Source of the DNA: Albirhodobacter sp042466415
GTDB lineage: Bacteria > Pseudomonadota > Alphaproteobacteria > Rhodobacterales > Rhodobacteraceae
DNA length: 64,000 bases
Direction of reading: 5' to 3'
Assembly (NCBI RefSeq): GCF_042466415.1
Contig: NZ_JAXHCH010000002.1
Coordinates: 2,170,001-2,234,000, forward strand
Shown here: positions 53,455 to 61,907 of the stretch, in pieces
How positions within the stretch are numbered: the stretch's first letter is position 1
How the letters are laid out: each line of letters opens with the position of its first letter
Translations under genes and position numbers: made by a program
The notes under the pieces: model-generated
Databases searched by the model: none
What the model was told of the DNA's origin: nothing
The model's input: only the letters and a program-made list of their open reading frames with translations

Positions 53455-54618
53455 CTACCCTTGGTTATCCTTCGTCTCGATGAACCACGATCTGGGGTCC
53501 ACGGGCTTCCCGCCCAGTCTGAGTTCCATATAAAGCGTCTCGCTGCGCGCCGCGCCAGAGCCTTCTCGGGCGGCGGCGACAAATTCTGCGCCGAATTCCT
53601 CTGCTGCGGGCTCTGATCCGCTCATCAAACCAATCGGATCGCCCTTGGAGAGCACGTCTCCCGTTTCCCCATAAACCGTTCCTAAACCCGCCAGCACCAG
53701 AAGATAGCCCTCTTCCGGCTCAAGGATCATCACGTTTCCGTAGTCTAGCAAAGGACCGCGGTATCGAATGGTCGCCGGCCAAGGTGTCGTCACGAGCGCT
53801 GCGGGCCCTGTCGCAAAGATCATACCGGGGCGGCGAATGCCCGCGGCATCCGCCTCACCTGCGCGGCGCAGAAGCGTCCCCATCACTGGGAGATGCAGCG
53901 TCCCCTTCGCGCCGACAAAATCCTCCATCGGCGCGCCGATATCCACATCGAGATCCGCCAAGCCCGTGGCGAAGCCCTCCATTGTATCTGCGCTTTCAAC
54001 CAAGGCACGTAGCTCCTCGGGGTCTTCCAGATAACGCTCCGGTAGTTTTGACCGATCTGCAACGGCTTGCGACAGCGACGTGCGGGCCGATTGCACGGAC
54101 GCCAAACCATCCCGCAACGTGTTGGCCGCATTTTGTTGCAGCGCGCGCAAGCTTGCGATCTCCTCGAGATCCACGCGCAACTTTTCGGCCTCAGCCTGCA
54201 GAGCCGGCGTGACCTCGGACAAGACCATGGCCGATCGAGCTGACCCTTCAGGGCCCGAGGGATGCAAAAGCAAAAGCGGCCCCTCCGACCGCTCCATCGT
54301 CGACATCACGGCAAGCAATTGCCCAAGATACGCGCGCTTTGAATCGAACCGCCCCTTGATCTCATCCTCTCGTATGGCTGCACGGCGCAACCCGTCGCGC
54401 AACGCCCCCAACCCCTTTTCATAGGCGGTGATCGTTTCCGTCAGGGCGCTTACGCGGCTCTCTGCTGTCTGCGCGACTTGCAACGCCTCGACTGCTACGC
54501 GCAAATCATCGGCGGCGCGCAATGCGGTTTCGCTCACATCTTGTGCCACCACTGGCCCCGCCGAGGCAAAACCCAAACCCAGTGAAAGAGTTAACGAGAG
54601 GATAAAGCGGCTGGTCAT
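53455..54618 (-). CDS. envC: Murein hydrolase activator EnvC-like (M23 family)
   Basis: 387-aa periplasmic protein with a signal peptide (SRFILSLTLSLGLGFASAG), a long coiled-coil region (about 25-210) and a C-terminal LytM/M23 domain (about 265-387). The zinc-binding His/Asp set of active LytM peptidases is not visible (PWPATIRYRGPLLDYGNVMI, EEGYLLVLAGL), as in E. coli EnvC, which activates amidases at the septum rather than cutting peptidoglycan. It overlaps gpmI by 4 nt and precedes ctpA. Confidence 0.88.
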   Translation of the reverse strand: MTSRFILSLTLSLGLGFASAGPVVAQDVSETALRAADDLRVAVEALQVAQTAESRVSALTETITAYEKGLGALRDGLRRAAIREDEIKGRFDSKRAYLGQLLAVMSTMERSEGPLLLLHPSGPEGSARSAMVLSEVTPALQAEAEKLRVDLEEIASLRALQQNAANTLRDGLASVQSARTSLSQAVADRSKLPERYLEDPEELRALVESADTMEGFATGLADLDVDIGAPMEDFVGAKGTLHLPVMGTLLRRAGEADAAGIRRPGMIFATGPAALVTTPWPATIRYRGPLLDYGNVMILEPEEGYLLVLAGLGTVYGETGDVLSKGDPIGLMSGSEPAAEEFGAEFVAAAREGSGAARSETLYMELRLGGKPVDPRSWFIETKDNQG

Positions 54619-56135
54619 CGTTGAATCAGTGTCTCGCCCGTCATTTCGTCAGGCTTGGGCAGGCCCATCAGATCAAGCAATGTCGGGGCAAGATCCGCTA
54701 GACGCCCGGCACGCAAACGGACGCCCGCAGGCCCACCCACGAGGCCGACAGGGACGAGATTTGTCGTATGCGCCGTATGCGGCCCGCCGGTGACGGGATC
54801 GATCATCACCTCGCAATTACCGTGGTCGGCCGTCACAATCATCGCACCGCCTGCCTTTTCGAGCGCGGCCAGAACCATCCCCATATCGCGATCAATTTCC
54901 TCACAAGCGGCGATCGCCGCAGGCAGGGACCCGGTGTGGCCCACCATGTCGGGGTTCGCGAAGTTCACCACGATTAGATCGTAGCCATGCTCGATCGCCT
55001 CGACGAATTTTTGCGTGACCTCGGGCGCGGACATCTCCGGCTGTAGATCATAGGTCGCAACCTTGGGGGACAATGGCATAAAGCGATCTTCGCCCGCCTC
55101 CGGAACCTCTTTGCCGCCGTTCAAGAAGAAGGTCACATGCGGATACTTTTCGGTCTCAGCCAATCGGAATTGCGTCAGTCCTTGTTTGGCAACCCATTCT
55201 CCGAGCGTATTTTTCAATTCGCGCTTGGGATATGCCGTCATCATGTAATCACTATGGGATTTCGAATATTCGACCATACCCAGCATTGCGGCCCAATGCG
55301 GGCGGGCGCCTGTCTCGAAACCCTCGAAGCCTGGCTGGCCAAGCGCGGCGAGGATTTCCCGCGCGCGGTCGGCACGGAAATTCAAGCAGAAGAAACCGTC
55401 GCCGTCCTTCGCGCCCTTATACCCGCCGATAACCGTCGGAGCGATAAATTCGTCCATCTCATTCTTGTTGTACGAGGTCTCAACAGCAAGAACCGCGTCC
55501 GGCGCATGTTCGCCTTGCGCATTCACCATCGCATTGAAAGCACGCGACACACGTTCCCAACGGTTATCGCGGTCCATCGCCCAGTAGCGACCGATCACCG
55601 TTCCGATGGCGCATCCCGCAGGTAACTTCGCCGCGAGTTCCGACACAAACCCCTTGGCGCTATCGGGAGCGACATCGCGACCGTCTGTGATCGCGTGCAA
55701 AACAACAGGCACACCAGCATCAGCGACCGCCTTGCACGCCGCCAGAACATGCGCGATATGCCCATGAACGCCGCCATCCGACGCGACCCCCATCAAATGG
55801 GCCGTGCCGCCCGATGCCTTTAATCTCGCAATGAAACCTTGCAACGCTTCGTTCTCGAAGAACGAGCCGTTCTCAATGGCAAGATCGATCGCCCCGAGAT
55901 CCATAGCAACGACGCGGCCCGCGCCGATATTGGTGTGACCGACCTCAGAGTTACCCATTTGCCCTGTCGGCAGGCCAACATCCGGCCCATGCGTGATCAA
56001 GGTTGCTTTAGGGCAGGTTGACCAAATCTTATCGAGGTTTGGCGTATGCGCTAGCAAGGGCGCATTACCCTCGCGCTCGGAGCGCTCGCCCCAACCATCA
56101 AGAATGCACAGAACAACGGGTTTCGGACGGGTCAT
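54615..56135 (-). CDS. gpmI: 2,3-Bisphosphoglycerate-independent phosphoglycerate mutase
   Basis: 506-aa di-manganese enzyme of the alkaline-phosphatase superfamily that interconverts 3- and 2-phosphoglycerate. N-terminal VVLCILDGWGERSEREGNA with the metal Asp, catalytic Ser in QMGNSEVGHTNIGAGR (about 60-75), and C-terminal metal motifs VNFANPDMVGHTG and IVTADHGNCEVM. The start at 56135 has AGGAGG 5 nt upstream; the frame is open 5 codons further. It makes the same 2-phosphoglycerate level accessible to glycerate kinase products. Confidence 0.97.
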   Translation of the reverse strand: MTRPKPVVLCILDGWGERSEREGNAPLLAHTPNLDKIWSTCPKATLITHGPDVGLPTGQMGNSEVGHTNIGAGRVVAMDLGAIDLAIENGSFFENEALQGFIARLKASGGTAHLMGVASDGGVHGHIAHVLAACKAVADAGVPVVLHAITDGRDVAPDSAKGFVSELAAKLPAGCAIGTVIGRYWAMDRDNRWERVSRAFNAMVNAQGEHAPDAVLAVETSYNKNEMDEFIAPTVIGGYKGAKDGDGFFCLNFRADRAREILAALGQPGFEGFETGARPHWAAMLGMVEYSKSHSDYMMTAYPKRELKNTLGEWVAKQGLTQFRLAETEKYPHVTFFLNGGKEVPEAGEDRFMPLSPKVATYDLQPEMSAPEVTQKFVEAIEHGYDLIVVNFANPDMVGHTGSLPAAIAACEEIDRDMGMVLAALEKAGGAMIVTADHGNCEVMIDPVTGGPHTAHTTNLVPVGLVGGPAGVRLRAGRLADLAPTLLDLMGLPKPDEMTGETLIQR

Positions 56136-56215
56136 CAAAGCCTCCTGCAATGCGTTGCCCCTGTCTTACGCCGCGCGCTGTGCAACGGCAACCTGCAGAG
56201 ACAGGATCGCCCCGT

Positions 56216-56686
56216 TCAGACGCGGTGATAGGGCGTACCGGCGAGAATTTGCCCCGCGCGGTAAATTTGCTCAGACAACATCACCCGCACCAGCATATGC
56301 GGCCAGACCATACGCCCGAACGAGATCGAGAAATCCGCTTTTGCCCGCAAGGAGGGGGCAATCCCATCCGCGCCGCCGATAATAAAGGCGAGTTCAGATC
56401 GCCCTGTATCACGCCAACTTGCGATTTTATCTGCGAACTCGGGTGAAGACATCACGCTTCCGCGCTCATCCAGCGTCACCACAACAGCGCCAGATGGCAG
56501 GGCGCGCTCGATCAGGGCGGCCTCTGCCTCCATCCCGAGATTCTTTTTATCCTCGACCTCAACGATCGAAGCCGGGCCAAGGCCTATGCCTCGCCCGGCT
56601 TTCCCGAAACGGTCTAGATAGTCGTTGACCAATTCAAGCTCGGGACTTTTGCGCAAACGCCCCACGGCGCAGATCGTCACACGCAT
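56216..56686 (-). CDS. rlmH: 23S rRNA (pseudouridine1915-N3)-methyltransferase
   Basis: 156-aa SPOUT-fold methyltransferase acting on helix 69 of 23S rRNA. The signature C-terminus is complete: FIIGGADGIAPSLRAKADFS, ISFGRMVWPHMLVRVMLSEQ and YRAGQILAGTPYHRV. N-terminal RVTICAVGRLRKSPELELV fits. It lies 17 bp after rsfS; the rsfS-rlmH pair is widely conserved and joins ribosome functions. Confidence 0.97.
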   Translation of the reverse strand: MRVTICAVGRLRKSPELELVNDYLDRFGKAGRGIGLGPASIVEVEDKKNLGMEAEAALIERALPSGAVVVTLDERGSVMSSPEFADKIASWRDTGRSELAFIIGGADGIAPSLRAKADFSISFGRMVWPHMLVRVMLSEQIYRAGQILAGTPYHRV

Positions 56687-56703
56687 TGTCCGAACCTATC
56701 CGA

Positions 56704-57084
56704 TCAATCTTCGCGCGGTGCGCCGAAGATTTCACTGGAATTGGGCATCCACATCTTTTCGAGTTGATAGAACTCGCGCACTTCAGGGCGGAAAATGTGA
56801 ACGATGACATCATTCGTATCGACCAAGACCCAATCGCCTTGTTCTTTACCTTCGACGCGGCAAAAGCGGCCGAAGTCTTCCTTAACGCGCTCCATGAGCT
56901 TTTCAGCGATCGCGCCAACCTGACGAGACGAGCGCCCCGAACAGATCACCATGTGATCGGCAATAGCAGAGCGGCCGCGTAGATCGATCGAAACGATCTC
57001 CTCGGCTTTGTCATCTTCGAGAGAGGCGAGAACACGGGCGAGCACTTCGTCGCTTGTGGGCTGCATGACATCAGAATCGTTCAT
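56704..57084 (-). CDS. rsfS: Ribosomal silencing factor RsfS
   Basis: 126-aa protein that binds L14 on the 50S subunit and blocks subunit joining in poor conditions. Core: LASLEDDKAEEIVSIDLRGR, SAIADHMVICSGRSSRQVGA, GDWVLVDTNDVIVHIFRPEVREFYQLEKMW. The frame is open to 57153, but the Met at 57084 has AAAGGCGG 7 nt upstream and gives the usual length. First gene of rsfS-rlmH-gpmI-envC-ctpA. Divergent from leuC across a 452-bp gap. Confidence 0.92.
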   Translation of the reverse strand: MNDSDVMQPTSDEVLARVLASLEDDKAEEIVSIDLRGRSAIADHMVICSGRSSRQVGAIAEKLMERVKEDFGRFCRVEGKEQGDWVLVDTNDVIVHIFRPEVREFYQLEKMWMPNSSEIFGAPRED

Positions 57085-57381
57085 GTCGGCCGCCTTTGCA
57101 GCAGATGCTGCGGGAGTGGGATGAGACAGGACATTGTCCTCCAAGAGTTGCACGTCGCATCCGCCCCGACGCTGGGCTTACCAATAAGCTAACACCCGAG
57201 TCGTCGAATCTCAACGACCGGGTTGCGGATTTATCCCCTCCGGTCGTTGAGATTGGCCCAAATGTCAAGGCCAGCATACTTAAACGACCTTGATCAGGCA
57301 ATATTCGTCGCGTTCTGTTGCCGAGCGCCCGCGCCTGACTGCGCCCTTGCCTGTAAGGGGAGAAAGGCTTATATCACCGCC
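57085..57381. other. rsfS-leuC intergenic region, outer part
   Basis: No protein-coding gene is supported here. It should contain the divergent promoters of rsfS and leuC. The one clear structure is the 15-bp inverted repeat at 57207-57254. The remaining open frames are short and lack ribosome-binding sites. Confidence 0.5.
57207..57254. repeat. Perfect 15-bp inverted repeat upstream of leuC
   Basis: AATCTCAACGACCGG (57207-57221) and CCGGTCGTTGAGATT (57240-57254) are exact reverse complements with an 18-bp spacer. No U-run follows on either strand, so it is not a standard terminator. It could be two operator copies in opposite orientation or a large RNA hairpin. Confidence 0.85.
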
Positions 57382-57468
57382 ATGATCAACTTTATGAACA
57401 TCGGTGACCGCGCGCGCCTCCGCGAGCGCTTTTACGGCGAGAGCCTTTCGGTTCTGGCGCGACTTTGA
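57382..57468 (+). CDS. Possible leader peptide of leuC
   Basis: Short frame of 28 codons beginning MINFMNIGD and ending ESLSVLARL. Three of the last seven residues are Leu (codons CTT, CTG, CTT), with Val beside them, and the stop falls directly before a terminator-like hairpin. It is 68 bp upstream of leuC. The ribosome-binding site is poor (AAAGG about 15 nt upstream). A second in-frame ATG lies at 57394. The assignment rests on position and composition only. Confidence 0.4.
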   Translation: MINFMNIGDRARLRERFYGESLSVLARL

Positions 57469-57496
57469 TGCGCGGGCGCATTTTTGCGCCTTTTTG
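57468..57496 (+). terminator. Putative attenuator upstream of leuC
   Basis: GGCGCA (57475-57480), loop TTTT, TGCGCC (57485-57490), then TTTTTG: a terminator-like hairpin 41 bp before the leuC ATG. An alternative stem ATGCGC/GCGCAT (57468-57473 with 57476-57481) uses the same 5' arm, so the two cannot form together. Confidence 0.6.
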
Positions 57497-57536
57497 TCGA
57501 TCAACATCATCAGCTATCTTATAAAGAGAGAGAGCC

Positions 57537-58946
57537 ATGTCCGCTCCAAAGACACTGTACGACAAAATTTGGGATGCCCATCTCGTTTCCGAAGATGCCG
57601 ACGGCACCAGCCTGCTCTACATCGATCGCCACCTTGTGCATGAAGTGACCTCGCCGCAAGCGTTTGAGGGGCTTCGGATGTCCGGCCGCAAAGTCCGCGC
57701 GCCCGAGCGCACCATCGCTGTTCCCGATCATAACGTCCCGACCACGCTTGACCGCGTGTCTGGCGTCATCGCGAATGAGGAAAGCCGCATTCAAGTCGAA
57801 GCCCTCGACAAGAACGCCAAAGATTTCGGTATTCATTACTACCCCGTGTCGGATGTTCGCCAAGGCATCGTGCATATCGTCGGCCCCGAGCAGGGTTGGA
57901 CCCTTCCGGGCATGACCGTCGTTTGCGGCGATAGCCACACCGCAACCCACGGCGCATTCGGCGCGCTGGCGCATGGGATCGGCACGTCGGAAGTGGAACA
58001 TGTTCTGGCAACGCAAACGCTGATCCAGAAGAAATCGAAGAACATGAAAGTGGAAATCACCGGCAAGCTGCGCCCGGGTGTGACCGCGAAAGATATCACC
58101 ATGGCGGTGATCGGCGAGACCGGCACCGCTGGCGGCACCGGCTATGTCATTGAATATTGCGGTGAAGCGATCCGCGATCTGTCGATGGAAGGCCGGATGA
58201 CGGTTTGCAACATGGCGATTGAAGGCGGCGCGCGCGCGGGCCTGATCGCGCCGGATGAAACCACGTTTGCCTATGTTAAAGGCCGCCCGCACGCCCCGAA
58301 AGGCGCGCAATTTGAGGCCGCTTTGAGCTGGTGGAAAACCCTGTTCACCGATGAGGGCGCGCATTTCGATAAGGTTGTGACGCTGAAAGGCGAAGAGATT
58401 GAACCGGTTGTGACCTGGGGCACCTCGCCCGAGGACGTCCTGCCGATCAATTCCGTCGTTCCATCGCCCGAGTCGTTCAAAGGCGGCAAAGTAGAGGCCG
58501 TTAAGCGCGCGATCGAATACATGGGCCTCGAAGTTGGCCAGAAGCTGACCGACATCAAAATCGATACCGTGTTTATCGGATCGTGCACCAATGGTCGGAT
58601 CGAGGATCTGCGCGCAGCCGCCGCGATTCTCAAAGGTAAGAAGATCAAGGACGGGATGCGGGCGATGGTTGTGCCGGGCTCCGGCCTTGTGCGCGCGCAG
58701 GCAGAAGAAGAAGGCCTCGCGCAGATCTTCAAGGATGCCGGTTTTGAATGGCGTCTGGCGGGGTGCTCGATGTGTCTCGCGATGAACCCCGATCAGTTGG
58801 CCGAGGGCGAGCGTTGCGCCTCTACCTCGAACCGCAACTTTGAGGGTCGTCAGGGCTACAAAGGCCGCACCCACCTCGTATCCCCCGGCATGGCCGCGGC
58901 AGCGGCGATCACCGGTCATCTGACCGATGTTCGCGATTTGATGTAA
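57537..58946 (+). CDS. leuC: 3-Isopropylmalate dehydratase, large subunit
   Basis: 469-aa aconitase-family subunit that, with LeuD, isomerises 2- to 3-isopropylmalate in leucine synthesis. The [4Fe-4S] ligands lie in VFIGSCTNGRIEDLRAA (one Cys) and LAGCSMCLAMNPDQL (two Cys); VVCGDSHTATHGAFGALAHG and SEVEHVLATQTL are family blocks. AGAGAGAG precedes the ATG. The 5' region has a possible leader peptide and attenuator. leuD follows after 12 bp. Confidence 0.98.
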   Translation: MSAPKTLYDKIWDAHLVSEDADGTSLLYIDRHLVHEVTSPQAFEGLRMSGRKVRAPERTIAVPDHNVPTTLDRVSGVIANEESRIQVEALDKNAKDFGIHYYPVSDVRQGIVHIVGPEQGWTLPGMTVVCGDSHTATHGAFGALAHGIGTSEVEHVLATQTLIQKKSKNMKVEITGKLRPGVTAKDITMAVIGETGTAGGTGYVIEYCGEAIRDLSMEGRMTVCNMAIEGGARAGLIAPDETTFAYVKGRPHAPKGAQFEAALSWWKTLFTDEGAHFDKVVTLKGEEIEPVVTWGTSPEDVLPINSVVPSPESFKGGKVEAVKRAIEYMGLEVGQKLTDIKIDTVFIGSCTNGRIEDLRAAAAILKGKKIKDGMRAMVVPGSGLVRAQAEEEGLAQIFKDAGFEWRLAGCSMCLAMNPDQLAEGERCASTSNRNFEGRQGYKGRTHLVSPGMAAAAAITGHLTDVRDLM

Positions 58947-58958
58947 GGAGAGCCAGTG

Positions 58959-59564
58959 ATGGAAAAGTTTGAGAAAATCACCGGTGTCGCGGCGCCAATG
59001 CCGCTCGTGAACATCGATACGGATATGATCATCCCGAAAGTGTTCCTAAAAACGATCAAGCGGTCGGGTCTCGGCGTGAACCTGTTTGACGAGATGCGCT
59101 ACGATCGCCAAGGAAACGAGATCCCCGATTTCGTTCTGAACCAAGCCGCCTATCGCGGCGCGGAGATCCTTATCGCGGGCGACAACTTCGGTTGTGGCTC
59201 GTCGCGCGAACATGCGCCTTGGGCGATCAAGGATTTCGGCATTCGTTGTGTCATCTCGACATCCTTCGCGGACATCTTCTTCAACAACTGCTTCAAGAAC
59301 GGCATTCTGCCGATCGTGATGCCACAAGACGTGGTTGATACGTTGATGGAAGATGCACGCAAAGGGGCAAACGCGCGCATGACAGTTGACCTCGTCGCAC
59401 AAGTTGTGACGACCTCCGACGGGCAGGAATTCCCGTTTGAGGTGGACAGCTTCAAAAAGCATTGCCTCATCGAAGGCCTCGACGATATTGGCCTCACGAT
59501 GGCGAAAGCTTCCCAGATCGACACGTTTGAGGCGACGCTCGGTCAAGCTCGCCCTTGGGTTTAA
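58959..59564 (+). CDS. leuD: 3-Isopropylmalate dehydratase, small subunit
   Basis: 201-aa swivel-domain partner of LeuC. Motifs VNIDTDMIIPKVFLKTIKRSG near the N-terminus and LIAGDNFGCGSSREHAPWA followed by FADIFFNNCFKNGILPIV are classic. An upstream GTG at 58956 is also possible; the ATG at 58959 sits 8 nt from AAGGAG. A very strong terminator follows 65 bp after the stop. Confidence 0.97.
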   Translation: MEKFEKITGVAAPMPLVNIDTDMIIPKVFLKTIKRSGLGVNLFDEMRYDRQGNEIPDFVLNQAAYRGAEILIAGDNFGCGSSREHAPWAIKDFGIRCVISTSFADIFFNNCFKNGILPIVMPQDVVDTLMEDARKGANARMTVDLVAQVVTTSDGQEFPFEVDSFKKHCLIEGLDDIGLTMAKASQIDTFEATLGQARPWV

Positions 59565-59629
59565 AGACAGGCGTGAAACCGCCGCGTGAGGGGCCTTAGG
59601 CCCCATCAGACGCAGCGCTACAAGATATG

Positions 59630-59668
59630 GTGCCACCGCGAAGAAAACTTCGCGGTGGCACTTTTTTT
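59630..59668 (+). terminator. Strong rho-independent terminator after leuD
   Basis: 14-bp perfect stem (59630-59643 with 59648-59661), AAAA loop, followed by TTTTTTT (59662-59668). It separates leuCD from the downstream membrane-protein gene, so leuB is likely transcribed from another promoter. Confidence 0.97.
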
Positions 59669-59814
59669 GCCGAGTTTTGATGCAATCTCGCACCAGTTCT
59701 ATCGAGAAAATGCCCGAATTTTGCTGTCTCTCTTAAGGATATATTGCCAGCGGATGCCGAAGCGGGCAAAATCATGGCAAGAATAAGGCAGGCCGTCCAA
59801 CGAGGCGGGACACA

Positions 59815-60729
59815 ATGAATAAGGCTCCGGCATCGTATCGGAACCATTCGAGGCAGAGGATAGAGTCAGTGTTTCAACGACTGACAGGGGCGTTCGTGCG
59901 CGCCATTTTAGTGGTTTTGATGATCACGACACCGGCGCTTTTGTTGCCGGGCGTGTCGAATGATGCCACCCAAATCGTGGCTTTGGTCGCCGTGTTTGCC
60001 GCTGTGTTGACCTTTTTCGAATATGCCTCGGTCTATCCTGGCCTCGTAGAGTTTCGGGATGCGCCGCCCTTTAACCGGATCAGGTTTGTTTCACTTTTCG
60101 CGACCGTGCTTCTGATATCGGTGGTGATTTTGGCGGATACGACTGAGACCACCCTCACCCAGTTCGTACAAGTTCTTGGCAGCGCGCTGGCGAGATCAAT
60201 CGATTTCCCGTATTCGCCGGTGCGGTTTTTGGTCCTGATGCTCCCAAATGACAGCTCCGCACATCATATCGAACAGGTCCGCACAGCGGCCGGAATTGCC
60301 TACCTCATTTCTCTTCTCACTCTCGGGTTCTTCATTGTGATCCTACGCACGATGGGGTGGCCGAACTCGAACAGTGGCTTTAATGTGTGGGTCAACCTTC
60401 CCACCTTCGATCCGACTGCGGGCGGCGATGTTGTTGATCGTTTGCGCCGCGATGCGTGGCTGAATGCGGCGCTTGGAGTGTTCCTGCCGTTCCTGATTCC
60501 GCCGGCGCTAAAACTGATTTCGACGCTGTTTACCCCCGTCGCATTGACCTCGCCGCAGACGATGATCTGGACGGTGACAGCGTGGGCGTTCCTACCGGCG
60601 TCCTTGTTTATGCGCGGCATCGCGATGAACCGGATCGCCGCGATGATCGACGAGAGACGGCGCGTGAACACAGCCTCCGACGCCGCCGAATACACCGCGC
60701 CCGCCAGACCAAACCTTAGTCGAGTGTAA
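59815..60729 (+). CDS. Hypothetical membrane protein
   Basis: 304 aa, unrecognised family. At least five hydrophobic stretches are visible: AILVVLMITTPALLLPGV (about 30-48), IVALVAVFAAVLTFFEYA, FVSLFATVLLISVVILA, AYLISLLTLGFFIVIL and ALGVFLPFLIPPALKLI, plus a weaker one near 265. A charged tail with DERRRVNTASDAAEY ends the protein. The start at 59815 follows GGCGGGACACA, a moderate ribosome-binding site. It precedes a secreted phosphatase-fold protein by 3 bp and the two are probably one operon; I give no function. Confidence 0.7.
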   Translation: MNKAPASYRNHSRQRIESVFQRLTGAFVRAILVVLMITTPALLLPGVSNDATQIVALVAVFAAVLTFFEYASVYPGLVEFRDAPPFNRIRFVSLFATVLLISVVILADTTETTLTQFVQVLGSALARSIDFPYSPVRFLVLMLPNDSSAHHIEQVRTAAGIAYLISLLTLGFFIVILRTMGWPNSNSGFNVWVNLPTFDPTAGGDVVDRLRRDAWLNAALGVFLPFLIPPALKLISTLFTPVALTSPQTMIWTVTAWAFLPASLFMRGIAMNRIAAMIDERRRVNTASDAAEYTAPARPNLSRV

Positions 60730-60732
60730 CCA

Positions 60733-61803
60733 TTGCGCGGAATTTCCAGCATCGGTCTTGGCCTGATTGCCTCACTCGGCTGTTCGGTCACATATGCAAA
60801 CACGATGCGGGTAGCGACCTATGACGCCGGCCTATCGCGTAAAGGTCCCGGCCTCACGCTGGACGCGTTGCGCAAGAACGATCCACAGATTCTCGCGGCC
60901 TTACGCGTCGTTGCAAAGGTCAGTCCTGACGTGATTTTGCTCACGGGGACGGATTTCGATGCGGGCGAGGCCTTGCTGAAAATGCTCACGTCACGGCTGG
61001 TCGAGATGGGGGCCGATTATCCCTACCAATTCACCACGATGCCCAATAGCGGCCTGCCAACCGGTTTCGACATCGATGGCAATGGCCGCCGCTTCGAGGC
61101 GCGCGATGCACAAGGATTCGGGTATTTCACCGGCGATAACGGCATGGCTTTATTGTCAAAAATCCCGATTGAGGCTGTCGAGGATTTTTCGTTGTTTCTT
61201 TGGAAGGACCTGCCCGACAGCTTGATCGGCGGAGCGTCCCTCTCGCCAGAGGCGGCGACGGTCCAACGTCTGGCTTCAACGAACCACTGGGATGTGGCGC
61301 TGAAACTGCCGTCGGGTGATCGGGTTCACCTCTTTGCGTTCAGCGCGACCCCTCCTGTGTTCGACGGGCCGGAAGATCGCAACGGCCGCAGGAACCACGA
61401 CGAAACCGCGTTCTGGATGGCATATCTCGACGGTGAGCTTCCCCGAAAGCCTCCCGCTGCCCCGTTCATTATCTTAGGACAAGTCAATTTGGACCCGGCA
61501 GATGGCGAGGGCCGTAAAGAGGCACTCACCGCACTGCTTTCAGACCCGCGCGTGCAAGACCCCCGCCCCAACAACACAGGTCAGCACAACACCGAACAGA
61601 CAAAGACCAATGGCGACGCGATGGACACGGCCGAGTTCGGCGGCGAAGCCGGCAATCTACGCGTCGATTATGTTTTGCCTTCGCGGGATTTCACCGTCAC
61701 CGGCAGCGGCGTATATTGGCCCGCTCTGCCCGACCCGATGGCGCAGACGGTCTTGGAGGCCTCTCGACACCGCCTTGTTTATGTTGATGTAGAGCTTCGC
61801 TGA
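60733..61803 (+). CDS. Exported endonuclease/exonuclease/phosphatase-family protein
   Basis: 356-aa protein. An N-terminal signal (ISSIGLGLIASLGCSVTYA) is followed by the EEP fold: MRVATYDAGLS, SPDVILLTGTDFD, GDNGMALLSKIPI, the NLD-type motif in ILGQVNLDPADGEG and a C-terminal LRVDYVLPS...ASRHRLVYVDVEL with the expected Asp and His. The usual metal Glu of DExxLxE appears as Thr/Asp here (LLTGTDF), so catalysis may differ from exonuclease III. It starts at TTG 60733; no ATG fits before the signal. Likely periplasmic. Confidence 0.8.
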   Translation: MRGISSIGLGLIASLGCSVTYANTMRVATYDAGLSRKGPGLTLDALRKNDPQILAALRVVAKVSPDVILLTGTDFDAGEALLKMLTSRLVEMGADYPYQFTTMPNSGLPTGFDIDGNGRRFEARDAQGFGYFTGDNGMALLSKIPIEAVEDFSLFLWKDLPDSLIGGASLSPEAATVQRLASTNHWDVALKLPSGDRVHLFAFSATPPVFDGPEDRNGRRNHDETAFWMAYLDGELPRKPPAAPFIILGQVNLDPADGEGRKEALTALLSDPRVQDPRPNNTGQHNTEQTKTNGDAMDTAEFGGEAGNLRVDYVLPSRDFTVTGSGVYWPALPDPMAQTVLEASRHRLVYVDVELR

Positions 61804-61907
61804 AAGCCCTTCGGGGCGTGCATCTGTCACGTGGTTTCGTTACCGCGCTTGACCCTGCGCGCGCCATTGTTTACCCCGCTTGCAACCCTTTTTTACTGGA
61901 GCAGACC

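Noticed and set aside
57519..58919. 466-codon minus-strand open frame opposite leuC
   Set aside because: Shadow frame of a strongly conserved gene, with composition typical of antisense GC-rich codons and no motif.
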